From: Kiritimatiellia bacterium
GTDB lineage: Bacteria > Verrucomicrobiota > Kiritimatiellia > WLWN01
Direction of reading: 5' to 3'
NCBI GenBank assembly: GCA_012103575.1
Contig: WLWN01000001.1
Coordinates: forward strand, 449,792-513,791
DNA length: 64,000 nucleotides
Of this stretch, positions 40,535-50,548 are shown piece by piece (position 1 is the stretch's first letter; each line of letters begins with the position of its first letter). The notes beneath the pieces are model-generated. The model ran no database searches, was not told the DNA's origin, and was given only the letters and a program-made list of their open reading frames with translations. The translations under genes and the position numbers were made by a program.

Positions 40535-41580
40535 TGCAGACTCAACTTACAAGTGCAAAACCGAAGCTGTCCATCATTTCTTTGGGCGTTCTATATTCTA
40601 AGCATTTTCTCGGTCTATTATTCAGTAACTCCACAGCCCATCTCAACTGAGCGGAGCTGTGGGCAGCAAAGTCGGTTTTCTTCGGGAAAAACTGGCGAAG
40701 CAAACCATTCGTGTTTTCGTTGCTCCCTCTTTGCCAAGGGTTTCTCCCTTCAGCAAAGAAAATGGGGGTTGCTATTTTTTTCTGTAGTTTAGCATGGCTG
40801 GCAAACTCCATGCCATTATCTACAGTCACCGTTTTACAGGGGAGCCCTGAATCAGCGAACTGAGGTACGGAACGGTTGACCGATTCGGCATTGCATCGAG
40901 GTAAAAGATCGGCGATGAGATATCGAGTCGCTCGATCTACTAGAGTGACTACACAGGCCTCTTTTCTCGTTTGGCCCTGAATAGTGTCACCTTCCCAATG
41001 GCCTGCCACCTTGCGACTTTCACCCTCTTCGGGGCGTTGGTCAATCATCGTTTGGTTGTGTATACGTGAATGGCTTTTCCGAGTCGCTCGTTTTTTCTTT
41101 CCGGAGCCACGCAGGTATTTTCGGTAGCCAGCCCCTCTTGGGCTGTACAAGTAGCGGTAGATCGTCATTCGACTGATGGGAGGGTCACCTTCTAGCTTTC
41201 TTCGACCTTCAACCTGTTCTGGAGACCAATACTTCGCCAGGAGAGTCTCCACTTGTTCTTTGCTAGCTCCCATCACTTTTTGAGGCTTTCGAGCTAGCTG
41301 TAATCGGCTTTGAGCCAGGCCATTTGCGGGTCTTGGGTAATAGCGGCCACGGACTCGATTACGGCGAAATTCGCGCCAAATAGTCGAGGGGGATCGGCCC
41401 AGGTGACGGCCAATTTGAGATAAGCTATATTTTTCTTTTAGCATCTGGGCTATCACTTCTCGTTCATAACGGTTTAAATGTTCGTAGGTTCGTGGCATTC
41501 TATGTTCTCCTTTAGGGGGGGGCAGATACCCAAAAAATGAACTATGCTGCGGACCTTTGCACTTGTATTGTTACTCTACC
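40535..41580 (-). mobile_element. IS30-family element IS30A, copy 2
   Basis: 1046 bp, same ends as copy 1 (TGCAGACTCAACTTACAAGT at the left). It sits between the truncated IS1380 copy C and dciA. The deletion of the IS1380 right end suggests adjacent deletion after insertion. Confidence 0.92.
40542..41498 (-). CDS. IS30-family transposase
   Basis: 318 residues, differing from copy 1 at only a handful of positions (for example GHWEGDTIQG against GHWKGDTIQG, and GSNENTNG against GTNENTNG). Both DDE cores are complete. The near identity of two intact copies points to recent transposition. Confidence 0.92.
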   Translation of the reverse strand: MPRTYEHLNRYEREVIAQMLKEKYSLSQIGRHLGRSPSTIWREFRRNRVRGRYYPRPANGLAQSRLQLARKPQKVMGASKEQVETLLAKYWSPEQVEGRRKLEGDPPISRMTIYRYLYSPRGAGYRKYLRGSGKKKRATRKSHSRIHNQTMIDQRPEEGESRKVAGHWEGDTIQGQTRKEACVVTLVDRATRYLIADLLPRCNAESVNRSVPQFADSGLPCKTVTVDNGMEFASHAKLQKKIATPIFFAEGRNPWQRGSNENTNGLLRQFFPKKTDFAAHSSAQLRWAVELLNNRPRKCLEYRTPKEMMDSFGFALVS

Positions 41581-41637
41581 GGTATGAATGGTGACTTGAT
41601 CCTCACTTGATCTAGCGAATCATTCAACCTTTTAAAT

Positions 41638-42027
41638 TCAGTCGGGATCAAGTTGAAGGCGAATATTTTTGATTTTGGTGGGACCCAGTTTTTCTTGGAG
41701 CTTAACAAGTATTTGTCTTTGCCCATACCGTTGTAGTTCGCTGAGCCAAATAGAATGTTTAACATAAATGATTAACGTTTTAGATGCTAAGCGTCCAGGT
41801 CGAGTATGTTGAGCCACATGTGTTCCCACAATCGTTTCCCACTCTTTGAGGAGCTGCTGTTCGGCAAACTGAGATTCAATGCCTATCTTTTTTATAAAAC
41901 GGGGTATAATTTCACTAATTTCTGAAGCTCTTTTGGGAAACGTATAGTGCGTATGAGGAATTCGAAAGCGTTCACGCTGTACAAGCCAGCGACCTTTATT
42001 AAATTGTTTTTGAGTCGGTAATGTCAT
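41638..42027 (-). CDS. dciA: DUF721 protein, DciA-like helicase loader
   Basis: 129 residues from ATG 42027. The DUF721/DciA core has FIKKIGIESQFAEQQLLKEW, IVGTHVAQHTRPGRL, LIIYVKHSIWLSELQRYGQ and KIKNIRLQLDPD. DciA helps load the replicative helicase DnaB in bacteria without DnaC or DnaI. It often lies near recF or dnaN; here it is isolated next to IS30A, which inserted 58 bp from its 3' end. Confidence 0.8.
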   Translation of the reverse strand: MTLPTQKQFNKGRWLVQRERFRIPHTHYTFPKRASEISEIIPRFIKKIGIESQFAEQQLLKEWETIVGTHVAQHTRPGRLASKTLIIYVKHSIWLSELQRYGQRQILVKLQEKLGPTKIKNIRLQLDPD

Positions 42028-42115
42028 TGCAAATGATTTTTCAAGCACATTATAAAGACTACCATAAAAAGTCGTTAATATGAAACTTATTTTTGAAGGG
42101 AAAAGAAAAAATTTT

Positions 42116-42288
42116 CTATAAAGAAGAAGTTGAATGATACTTTGAACCGTGTCGAACCATCCAATCTATGGACGCACGCTCCCAACCAATATCATATCCC
42201 GCCTTTTCGCTTTCATACCACTTGTGAAGGTTGATCTCTTTCTTCAACTCTTGGCCGTGTATATAAAGCTTTGTTTTTTTACCCAAGG
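42116..42288 (-). CDS. Small protein of unknown function
   Basis: Fifty-six residues if started at TTG 42288. The sequence LYIHGQELKKEINLHKWYES and DIGWERASIDWMVRHGSKYH looks like a real conserved small protein. I have the impression of similar short proteins in Verrucomicrobia, without a known role. No good ATG is present, and an upstream frameshift may have removed the original start. It lies between dciA and the M5 element. Confidence 0.45.
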
Positions 42289-42360
42289 TTCAAGGCAAAC
42301 CTTTTTTGGGCCAGAATGATGTTTTTTGATCATAATGCTGTTCCGCACTTTTAATAAAAT

Positions 42361-42523
42361 CCTGGATCCGTCAGTTAAACGTGGGATTTCTGTGCGAATG
42401 CTTTGGAGGCAAAAGGTTGCAAAAAAACGCAGGCGCACCCGCTGGGTGCGTCGAGGCTTTTTTGTAATTCCTTTTGGCCCAAATGGTTCGTGCAGAAAAC
42501 CGCGTTTAACTGACGGATCCAGG
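42361..42523. repeat. Miniature inverted-repeat element M5 (long form)
   Basis: 163 bp with a perfect 5-bp duplication AAAAT at 42356-42360 and 42524-42528. The central part AAAAAAACGCAGGCGCACCC-GC-TGGGTGCGTC followed by GAGGCTTTTTT is the clearest example of the terminator-like core. Confidence 0.95.
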
Positions 42524-42666
42524 AAAATGTACTATTTCTCCATTAGAAAACGAGGTATTTATATAGAAAAAGTTTTGGGTCAACAAAAAAATGAAATTTT
42601 TGGAACTTATGTTTAGCGCATTGATTCACTATACGTACTTCGACGCATATCGTCCTTTTCAATTAA

Positions 42667-42761
42667 CCTGATGATTTGGTCGTTAAAGGTGGGATTTCTG
42701 TGCGAATGCTTTGTAAAGAAAAAGGAATTATAGAAAAGCGTGTTTAACTACTGGATCCAGG
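42667..42761. repeat. Miniature inverted-repeat element M6 (short, diverged)
   Basis: 95 bp, left end decayed (CCTGATGATTTGGTCGTTAA), right end CTACTGGATCCAGG. TTAA flanks both sides. It lacks the central hairpin, like M1. It lies 45 bp upstream of the rpsO promoter. Confidence 0.8.
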
Positions 42762-42806
42762 TTAAAAGGTCGACATGGTCGAGAGCAATTTTTTTTGATT
42801 CGATCC

Positions 42807-42834
42807 TTTACAAAAGCCTAAACCGATGTATAGT
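42807..42834 (+). promoter_or_regulatory. Likely rpsO promoter
   Basis: TTTACA, a 16-base spacer, then TATAGT, 52 bases before the rpsO ATG. It resembles a sigma-70 promoter and is the only good candidate in the gap. Confidence 0.45.
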
Positions 42835-42886
42835 CTCTCGAAACAAGTATAGAAAAAACAAAAAAAGAGAGGGTAGGAATACATTT

Positions 42887-43150
42887 ATGGATAGCATAGC
42901 GAAGACAGCTGTCAAAGCAGAATACAAGCTTCATGATCGAGATACAGGGTCTGTAGAAGTACAGGTCGCTATCTTATCAGCTCGTGTCACTGAGTTGACC
43001 GAGCATCTTCAATTTCATAAAAAAGACCACAGCTCACGTCGCGGTTTGATTATGATGGTAAATAAACGCCGCAACCTGCTGGATTATCTTCGGAGCAAAA
43101 GCGAAGAACGTTATCAACAGCTGATTAAACGTTTAGGGTTGCGCCGATAA
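42887..43150 (+). CDS. rpsO: 30S ribosomal protein S15
   Basis: 87 residues from ATG 42887. The standard S15 pattern is [39 protein letters not shown] and [16 protein letters not shown]. It binds 16S rRNA and, in many bacteria, its own mRNA leader. It is followed by pnp, the conserved rpsO-pnp pair. Confidence 0.97.
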   Translation: MDSIAKTAVKAEYKLHDRDTGSVEVQVAILSARVTELTEHLQFHKKDHSSRRGLIMMVNKRRNLLDYLRSKSEERYQQLIKRLGLRR

Positions 43151-43274
43151 GTTCTATCAGATCCCTCACCTGTTCATCGTTGGTGTACTTTATCCCCGTC
43201 CCATAAAGATATCGTCTTTTTGCTTGTCTAACTGTCAACACAAATCATCCTCTTAACATAAAAGGAAAACAAAA

Positions 43275-45389
43275 ATGGAAAATACGAAACATATCGAAAT
43301 TGATCTCGCAGGAAAAAAGGTCCGCTTTGAAACGGGGCTTCTTGCGAAACAAGCCAATGGTGCAGTCACCGTCCAAATAGGAGAGACCGTCCTTTTTTCA
43401 GCGGTAACCGCTACAAAAACGCCCCGTGAAGGCATTGATTTTTTCCCTCTACAAGTAGAGTACCGCGAAAAATTCTATGCCGCTGGACGTTTTCCCGGGG
43501 GATACTTCAAACGTGAAGCACGGCCTTCCGAAAAAGAAATTCTCACTTCTCGAGTCACCGATCGGCCCATCCGTCCTCTTTTTCCGGAAACCTATCGGAA
43601 TGATGTACAAATCATCAATACACTCTTTTCCACAGACGGAGAGAATGAGTCGGATATCTTGAGCATCAATGCTGCGAGTGCAGCACTTACCCTCTCTGAC
43701 CTTCCGTTTTTGGGTCCGATTGGCGCTGTTCGAGTAGGGCGAATAAACGGCGAGTGGGCCTTGAATCCGACGCACGATGAAATAGCGAAGAGTGATCTTA
43801 ATTTAACCTATGTAGGCTCACGCGATTACCCGCTCATGATTGAAGGGGATGCACAAGAAGTTACTGAACCTGATATGTTAGCAGCTATGAAATGGGCACA
43901 TACCTTCGTTGTGAACATTATCGACGCGCAGTTACAGCTGCGCACAGAACTTGGCTTGCCGGAAAAAGTGATTGAGACCATTTCTGAAGACACAACACTC
44001 ATCGAAAAAGCGCGCGAATTGGCAAGCGACGAATTAGGCGAGGCCCTTGTTATTTCCGGCAAATTAGAGCGACAGAATAAAGTGAATGAAATTCGTGAAT
44101 CTCTTAAAACGCGATTGCTTGAAGGGTTTCCTGAAATGGCGGATGAAGCCTATTTTCAATTATTCGACGCCCTCGAAATCGAAACGGTTCGAAAAAACGT
44201 TTTAGAAAAGGGTTGCCGCATAGACGGACGTGCCTTTGGTGAGTTAAGACCTCTTGATGGACAAGTAGGGCTGTTGCCTCGAGTACACGGTTCATCTATA
44301 TTTAGTCGTGGGGAAACACAAACCCTGACGACTGCAACGTTAGGCTCGATTGGTGATGCGCAGAGTATGGACGCCATATCTGGGGGTGCAGAAGAAAAAC
44401 GATTTCTGCTTCATTATAACTTCCCTCCTTATTCCGTAGGCGAAGTCGGACGCATTGGCTTTACAAGTCGTCGCGAGATTGGCCATGGAAATCTTGCGGA
44501 ACGATCACTTAAAGTCATCCTTCCAGATGATTATCCTTATACTATACGGCTCGTATCAGAAATCATGGGTTCAAATGGTTCGTCCTCTATGGCGACCGCT
44601 TGTGCGGGAACCTTAGCGCTTATGGATGCGGGTGTGCCTATTAAAAAACCGGTTGCAGGTATTTCTGTGGGTCTATTTACCGGCACTGAAAAAGCTGAAT
44701 TGGTTATAGATATTCTGGGTGCTGAAGATCATTGTGGGGATATGGATTTTAAGGTCTGTGGTACGCGTGACGGCATTACCGGATTTCAAGTGGATCTGAA
44801 AATTCATGGCCTTCACTGGGATCTTGTTGAAGGCGCTTTCAACATGGCCCGGGATGCGCGATACAAGATACTAGATTTTATGAAGACTGTGCTTGCTGAG
44901 CCACACGCAGATCTTTCGGCTTACGTACCTCGAATCAATCAAACAAAAATCAATCCAGACAAAATCGGTCTTTTGATTGGGCCTGGCGGAAAGAACATTA
45001 AACGGATTCAAGAAACCTACGAGGTTAAAATCGATATTGAAGAGGATGGAACTGTTCACTTTACGGGATCGGATGGAGATTTAATGAAGCAAGCTCTTTC
45101 CGAAGTGGAGCTGATGACGGCAGAAGCGGAAATTGGAAAGATCTATGATGGAACCGTAAAGGGTGTTAAAGATTTCGGCGCCTTTGTAGAAATTTTTCCC
45201 GGCAAAGAAGGGCTCGTCCATATTAGTGAACTGGCTGATTATCGGGTTGGAAGTGTGGAGGATATTTGTAAGCTGGGTGACGCCATGACCGTGAAATGTC
45301 TGAATGTTGATCCTAACGGGAAAATTCGTCTCAGCCGAAAAGCCGCAATGGTCGAACCCGAGGCCGTACTACAAGAACAACCCTCCTAA
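43275..45389 (+). CDS. pnp: Polyribonucleotide nucleotidyltransferase
   Basis: 704 residues. A phosphorolytic 3'-to-5' exoribonuclease. Two RNase PH domains ([20 protein letters not shown] near 57-76; [15 protein letters not shown] and [14 protein letters not shown] in the second), then KH ([17 protein letters not shown]) and S1 ([20 protein letters not shown]) domains. [17 protein letters not shown] and [17 protein letters not shown] are active-site regions. Intact. A stem-loop follows directly after the stop. Confidence 0.97.
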   Translation: MENTKHIEIDLAGKKVRFETGLLAKQANGAVTVQIGETVLFSAVTATKTPREGIDFFPLQVEYREKFYAAGRFPGGYFKREARPSEKEILTSRVTDRPIRPLFPETYRNDVQIINTLFSTDGENESDILSINAASAALTLSDLPFLGPIGAVRVGRINGEWALNPTHDEIAKSDLNLTYVGSRDYPLMIEGDAQEVTEPDMLAAMKWAHTFVVNIIDAQLQLRTELGLPEKVIETISEDTTLIEKARELASDELGEALVISGKLERQNKVNEIRESLKTRLLEGFPEMADEAYFQLFDALEIETVRKNVLEKGCRIDGRAFGELRPLDGQVGLLPRVHGSSIFSRGETQTLTTATLGSIGDAQSMDAISGGAEEKRFLLHYNFPPYSVGEVGRIGFTSRREIGHGNLAERSLKVILPDDYPYTIRLVSEIMGSNGSSSMATACAGTLALMDAGVPIKKPVAGISVGLFTGTEKAELVIDILGAEDHCGDMDFKVCGTRDGITGFQVDLKIHGLHWDLVEGAFNMARDARYKILDFMKTVLAEPHADLSAYVPRINQTKINPDKIGLLIGPGGKNIKRIQETYEVKIDIEEDGTVHFTGSDGDLMKQALSEVELMTAEAEIGKIYDGTVKGVKDFGAFVEIFPGKEGLVHISELADYRVGSVEDICKLGDAMTVKCLNVDPNGKIRLSRKAAMVEPEAVLQEQPS

Positions 45390-45396
45390 AAAAGGA

Positions 45397-45425
45397 GGGA
45401 GCACGCGAACCAGCCTTCGTGCTCC
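45397..45425 (+). terminator. Stem-loop after pnp
   Basis: GGGAGCACG and CGTGCTCCC form a 9-bp stem with an 11-base loop just downstream of the stop. A second small hairpin (CCCTCCT/AGGAGGG) overlaps the stop codon. There is no long T run, so it may protect the 3' end rather than terminate. Confidence 0.5.
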
Positions 45426-45477
45426 CCGGGCTTTCCCCTTTGGACTGCGGCGGGACAAGGCGGTGGGCAAAACACGG

Positions 45478-46497
45478 GTGGATTGTAAAATTAAATGCCG
45501 CAAAAAATGGACCTGAGAGCTTCTGCTCATGCGGCGATCTCCAAATCGAAACACTCCTGTGCGGGTTTGTATTCTAGGATCTTGCGAGGATAGTTGTTAA
45601 TCCATTTTTCAATCTCACCAATACGGTCGATGGTATGTTTTCCGATGTTGTCTCCTTTGGCGACGAAACGACGAACCATACGGTTGGCATTTTCGTTGGA
45701 GCCTCGTTCCCAGGAAGAATACGGGTGAGCATAATAGAGTTTAACACGTCTCTTTTTGCTAAATCCGGAACGTTCCATCTGCTCCACGTCGAGAAGCTCG
45801 CTCCCGTTATCGGCTGTAATCGACTTGAACATCGATCTGAATGGGCCAACTCCCATCGATCTTTCGATCGCTTTGAGGGCCTGCAGAACCGATGCCTGTG
45901 TTTTATCCGAAAGTTTTCTCACCCTTAGCATTCGGGGTCTTTCTTTCTATTAACGTCATTAAAACCGGTTTTGAAGTTCCTTTTCCGCCGACGATCAAAT
46001 CCAATTCCCAGTGCCCAAATTCCTCGCGTTTTTCTACGGTCTTAGGTCGTTTTTCGATACTGGTCCTTCGGGCATGTTGCTTTTTAACCCGCTTAATAGC
46101 ACGTCTTTTTCGTTTTATCCGTTTTCGTTTTTCCCATAGGGACTCGTTGCTCACCCCCGGGATGAGACCTTGGTCAATATAGGTATACAGCGTTTTTGTA
46201 CTCACCGCTGCAGGTCTCTGCTCTTGTTTAAGCAAAGGAGTAACCACATCGGGTGAGCGTTTGTGAACAAGAATGTGCTCGCTGATAAACACGGCCGTTT
46301 CATGATGCTTTCCAAGCTTAAGCTCAGGTCCCTTGGCCGTCGCATTTAGATCATGAAGTTCCTGGGCTCGATCACTGCTGTATGCTTTCTTCTTTCGCAG
46401 CTCTGTATCGAAATGCTCTACCTCTCTAGAAGATTTCGGCATGGAACACTCCTGTTTTACAATATCTTCTTTTGGGCATTTAATATTACAATTCTCA
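45478..46497 (-). mobile_element. IS30B, copy 2 (N-terminal deletion and frameshift)
   Basis: 1.02 kb with both ends present (GGATTGTAAAATTAAATGCC, and ATTACAATTCTCA at the right). Transposase residues 1-56 are deleted between TCTAGA and the codons for VEHFDTELRKKKAY. An extra G near 45935 shifts the frame after LMTLIERKT. It keeps SSWERGSNENANR, unlike copy 1. Inactive. Confidence 0.85.
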
Positions 46498-46619
46498 CCC
46501 GCCATTTCACCATCATTAATGCCTAGGTTAAAACTTGCTACCGTGCTATCCTCTTTCTGGATGATTTGAGCGAGTTCGTGGACGAGTTCAAAAATCGTCT
46601 GCCATTCCTCGGTTATCAT
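46498..46619 (-). pseudogene. HIT-family hydrolase fragment, cut by IS30B
   Basis: The minus-strand frame TEEWQTIFELVHELAQIIQK followed by FNLGINDGEMAG is the central part of a HIT (histidine triad) protein, which normally continues GQTVFHCHVHLIPRR. The continuation may lie beyond the element at 45390-45477 (PRRSPKGKARGARRLVRV in a shifted frame). An in-frame stop lies just upstream. The HxHxH motif is lost. Confidence 0.5.
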
Positions 46620-46735
46620 TTATCGTGTTCCCAGTCTAAGCAATAAAACCCGAACAACCAATAATCAAAACCAAATTCAAAATTTGGTTTTATTGACATC
46701 ATTTTCATTTTTCGTACTATCTATGATCTTCATTT

Positions 46736-46811
<76 letters not shown>

Positions 46812-46939
46812 TTCTTTCTGCTTTGTATTCAACTCTTTACGAATAACCCGAAAAATATGCTTGTTTCCATTGGTACGCGAATGGTACATATTATAGCCAA
46901 TATAATACCTAATTAGGCCAATGGGTGACAATCAGGTTT

Positions 46940-48109
46940 ATGAAACAAAACTACGAAAAAAAACCTAAATATGTTGATGGAGGCATTATTCGCAAACGCG
47001 GAGAAAAACGTGTTGCTGGAGTTAACTATCAAGGAAAGCGCCAACGAAAAAGTTTCAACACGATTAAAGAAGCCGAACAATGGATTATAGAAAAACGAAG
47101 TTTGATCCGTAAGCAAGGTGAAAGTGCATTGCGCTTAACGGAAAGGCAAAGCCGAGATGCCGTTGACGCATTAAAAAAACTGAAAGGTACTGCTACGTTA
47201 TGCGCGGCTGTGGATTTTTGGGCGCAGCATAATAAACCCGTAGGTGGGACTAAAAATATTGATGAGTTACTCACCGAATATGTTAATGAAAAAATTAAAG
47301 CCAATAGACGACCTCATACCATCATTGAAGTCAAAACGAGGGTAGGTCGCTTCGCTAGATCTTATGGGCATCAAGGTGTTCACGAAATTACAGCTAACGA
47401 TGTGAAACAGTGGGTTGATAATTTGGAAGTACAAGGAGTAACGCGGGGTAACTATATTCGAGCTATACGCGGATTTTTTAAATTTGCAGAGCGGAAAAAC
47501 TTGATTCAATACAATCCCGCCGACGGTTTAACAAAACCTTCTCGTGACGAGAGACTGCCTGAATTTATGTCGGCCAAAGACGTAAAGCATTTTTTCCAAG
47601 AAATTGAGGCTTCTCAGCCCGAAGTAGCAGCGTTTTTTGCTGTGTGTTTCTTTGCAGGACTAAGGACTTCAGAAGCTCAGCAATTGAAATGGAAAGATAT
47701 AGATTTTAAGTAACGCATTATTCGTGTGCGTCCCGAGGTAGCAAAGAAGCGAAGAAGTCGTAATGTCGATATTTCAGATACACTTATGGAATGGCTAATC
47801 AAGTACAAGCAAAAATCCGGAAAAATCTGTGTGGTGGCAGACATCACCCTCAGAAGAAAACGAAGCAAACTCGTAAGTAAAACACAGATTGAGTGGCCTA
47901 AAAATATAGCGAGACATTCCTATGCAACTTATCATTTGGCCTTATATGAAGACCCTCTTAAAACCTCCTTTCAATTGGGCCATCACGATACACATCTACT
48001 TTATCAGCATTATCGAGGATTAGCCACAAAGAAAGAAGCTGAGACGTTTTGGAATATTGAACCGCATAAATCAGCAAAGATTATCCCTCTACAAAAAATA
48101 AAAGCTTAG
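46940..48109 (+). pseudogene. Tyrosine recombinase (integrase), nonsense codon
   Basis: From ATG 46940 (or GTG 46925). The N-terminal arm binding region (KRVAGVNYQGKRQRKSFNT) is followed by a SAM-like core-binding domain (LLTEYVNEKIKANRRPHTI) and a catalytic domain with R in FAGLRTSEAQQLKWKD, RHSYATYHLA, LGHHDTHLLYQHY (Y nucleophile). An in-frame TAA at 47711-47713 separates the first Arg from the rest. Its place beside tRNA-Phe fits an integrative element whose cargo is gone; IS1380 starts 6 bp after the stop. Confidence 0.8.
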
Positions 48110-48114
48110 TTTAC

Positions 48115-49760
48115 CCTGAATCCGTCAGATAAAATCTGACGATTTTTCATTACCTGTTGGGCTAAAGCGGGGAGCATACCCGTATTCAAGCAAACAACCC
48201 CACCCCAATAGGTGTGTATATGAAACAATATAAAATAAAGACTGGCAAGGGCGAACTCAACAGCACAAGCGGAAATCATCTTTGCGGCCTGCTGCTTGAG
48301 GATCATGCTCAACGGATTCTTCCCTCCAATTTTCAACCACGCCGCTCCGATGCGATCTCTGATCGGGAGATCCTCCTTACCCAGATCGGCTTACTTTGCA
48401 ACGGTCGAACCGATTTCAATGATATCGACCTGTACCGGGGTGATGAGATTTTTATGAATGCCTTTGGACTTAAAAAGGGTAGCCTCTGAGCCGGTGTTCC
48501 GACGTCGTTTCGACGACCTGCCCCCAGCCAGAACCCATGTGGGGCTACGCAAACTCAACACCGAACTTCTTTCCTCGGGCCCCTTTGGCTAGGTAGATGT
48601 CGAAGGGCTTGATCTTGTTCCCGTCGATATCGATGTGAGCCCTTTGGATCACTCAGGCTCTTCGAAAGAAGGCGTTTCCTACACCTATAAGGGCCATGAT
48701 GGTTACGCCCTGATATTTGCCTATGTGGGCACTCAAGGCCACATGCTTGAGTGCGAACTTCGACCCGGTAAACAACATTGTCAGTCGGGAACGACCGCGT
48801 TTATTGCCCGCAGCGTTGAAACGCTCCAAACCCTGGGCCTGGGTGGAAAATGCTTGCTTCGGCTTGATAGTGGCAACGCTGCGGCCGATAACTTCGACGC
48901 TTTTGGGGATCATTATTTTATCGTAAAGCGAAATCCTCGCCGCGAATGTCCTGAACAAATGCTGGCCCTTGCACGCCGAGTTGGAGACAAACAAGACAGT
49001 CGTGAAGGCAAGAACGTTTACACAGGCTTTTTCGATCATTTCCATCCCGGTGGTGACCAAAACCACCCTTGTGTCCCGGTGGCCTTCGAAGTGATTGAAC
49101 GCACCATCGATATCGATGGTCAGAAACTTCTGGTTCCTAAACTTGAGGTGAACACCTGGTGGACGAACCTCTCTTGTCGTGCCAAGACGGTGCTAGATCT
49201 CTATCATGGACATGGCCCCAGCGAGCAGTACCATAGTGAACTCAAAAGCGATCTTGATGTTGAGCGATTGCCTTCGGGGAGACTCTGTGCCAATAAGATT
49301 ATTCTGTTATGCGCCATGGTGGCCTTCAACCTATTGCGCGGTCTTGGCCAAGAGGTCATCAAACGGGCTGGGCTTGCCCCGCAGAAAATCAACATCCCGC
49401 GCTGGCGAATCAAAACGGTTCTCAAAAATATCGTTTATTGCGCGGTTCGATTGGTCCGCCACGCCGGACGAATTGAACTTCACTTTGGCAAGCGTTGTCG
49501 CTGGTTTGAAGTGATACAAGATATTGCCCATTCCTTCGCATAGCCCTCCGTGCACCTTTAACAATACTCTAAGGCGACTGCCCAAGGAGGCCTATGCCCC
49601 AAAATGGGCAAATCAGAGTGAATCTAACCTGTACGCTCAAAAAATTCATCAGGGTGATACTTGCCGGTCCCAATCCGCCCAAAAGCGAGCATCTCAAGGA
49701 AAAAATTTTCAACTTTTGAGCCCCAAAACGCCTTCCGAAGCGATAGCTGACGGATTCAGG
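48115..49760 (+). mobile_element. IS1380-family element, copy D (both ends present)
   Basis: 1646 bp from CCTGAATCCGTCAGATAAAA to GCTGACGGATTCAGG. The transposase starts at ATG 48220. The frame is broken at AAAAAGGGTAGCC (one extra G; KKVASEPVFRRR is in the next frame) and by TAG at 48591-48593 (GPFG*VDVEG). From 48635 on it is open to 49543. No target duplication is seen. It is structurally complete but does not encode a working transposase. Confidence 0.88.
48220..49543 (+). pseudogene. IS1380 transposase, frameshift and nonsense
   Basis: The N-terminal part is ISDREILLTQIGLLCNGRTD and IDLYRGDEIFMNAFGLKK. After the break, RRRFDDLPPARTHVGLRKLN, VPVDIDVSPLDHSGSSKEG (first acidic residue region), LRLDSGNAAADNFDAFGDH, SEQYHSELKSDLDVERLPSG (late glutamate region) and the C-terminus RWFEVIQDIAHSFA. 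About 440 residues if repaired, normal for IS1380. Confidence 0.8.
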
Positions 49761-50143
49761 ACAGAGTCTGTTTGTTTAAGAACTTTGAAGTGCTTAAAAG
49801 AGCCCTGTTTCATACGATGGGCCAGCTTCCCGAACCCGAAAGGACCGACATTCCATAGATTCTTTTCAAGAGGCATAACTGTTTATAAGGAGAGGTCGTG
49901 AAATCAGTGAGTCTGAAAATTCTGAGGAAACCATGGCTATTTTCTTTGATGCGACCAAAGTTGTACCTGCAACAGTGTCTCCGAAAGAAAAAAAAGCGCC
50001 GACGGCTGCGTTATTACACGCAATGAGGTACTCCGGTAGAAACCCAACATCGCTTTGGTATATCCTGTGGAGCTTCCTTACAATGAAAGAGAATGACTAT
50101 TGAATCGTCGCTATGATAGCCGTAAAAACTATCTCTCAAATCA
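49761..50143. other. Stretch with unassigned gene fragments
   Basis: Frames such as FEVLKRALFHTMGQLPEPER and, further right, EISESENSEETMAIFFDA look like pieces of real genes but are short and unrecognised. No complete gene, RNA or repeat is seen. It is probably debris left of the old locus into which the integrative element and IS1380 came. Confidence 0.35.
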
Positions 50144-50464
50144 CTATAACGCATTGATTTTAGCAGCGCAAATAAAGTCATTCTCCGAGATGCCGCCAAT
50201 CGCATGTGTTGAGTAACGAATCCTGCATGTTTTATATCCAAATTCAATGTCCGGATGATGATCTTCTTGATGGGCAATCCATGCAGCCGCATTTACAAAT
50301 GCCACTGTCTGATAATAGTTTTTGAAGGTATAGATGCGGACTAATTCTCCCTCGATATATTCCCAGCCCTCGATATGTTTGAGCTGTTCACCGATTTGAT
50401 CTTCACTCATAGGAGACATGTCTCCTTCACACGATATGCAATTTTTACTAGCTAAGTCGGTCAT
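50144..50464 (-). CDS. Pterin-4a-carbinolamine dehydratase
   Basis: 106 residues. It dehydrates pterin-4a-carbinolamine and can act as a transcription cofactor in other organisms. IEGWEYIEGELVRIYTFKNY, HQEDHHPDIEFGYKTCRIRY and the histidine pair HH are the active-site signature. SCEGDMSPM near the start is typical of bacterial PCDs (often GLEG or CxG). Divergent from lgt. Confidence 0.92.
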   Translation of the reverse strand: MTDLASKNCISCEGDMSPMSEDQIGEQLKHIEGWEYIEGELVRIYTFKNYYQTVAFVNAAAWIAHQEDHHPDIEFGYKTCRIRYSTHAIGGISENDFICAAKINAL

Positions 50465-50548
50465 GTTTCCCTCCTATAACGTTGCTATACTTCCCTTATA
50501 TATTATAAATACACGGAAAACGAAACTCTAAATTTTTTGAGAAACAAC

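Noticed and set aside
42361..42523. Miniature element as a small regulatory RNA gene
   Set aside because: No promoter of its own is visible, and the 5-bp duplications show an insertion element. The terminator reading is simpler.
49524..49901. 125-codon plus-strand frame after IS1380 copy D
   Set aside because: It starts inside the IS1380 right end and reads into debris. The composition is unlike a protein and it matches nothing known.
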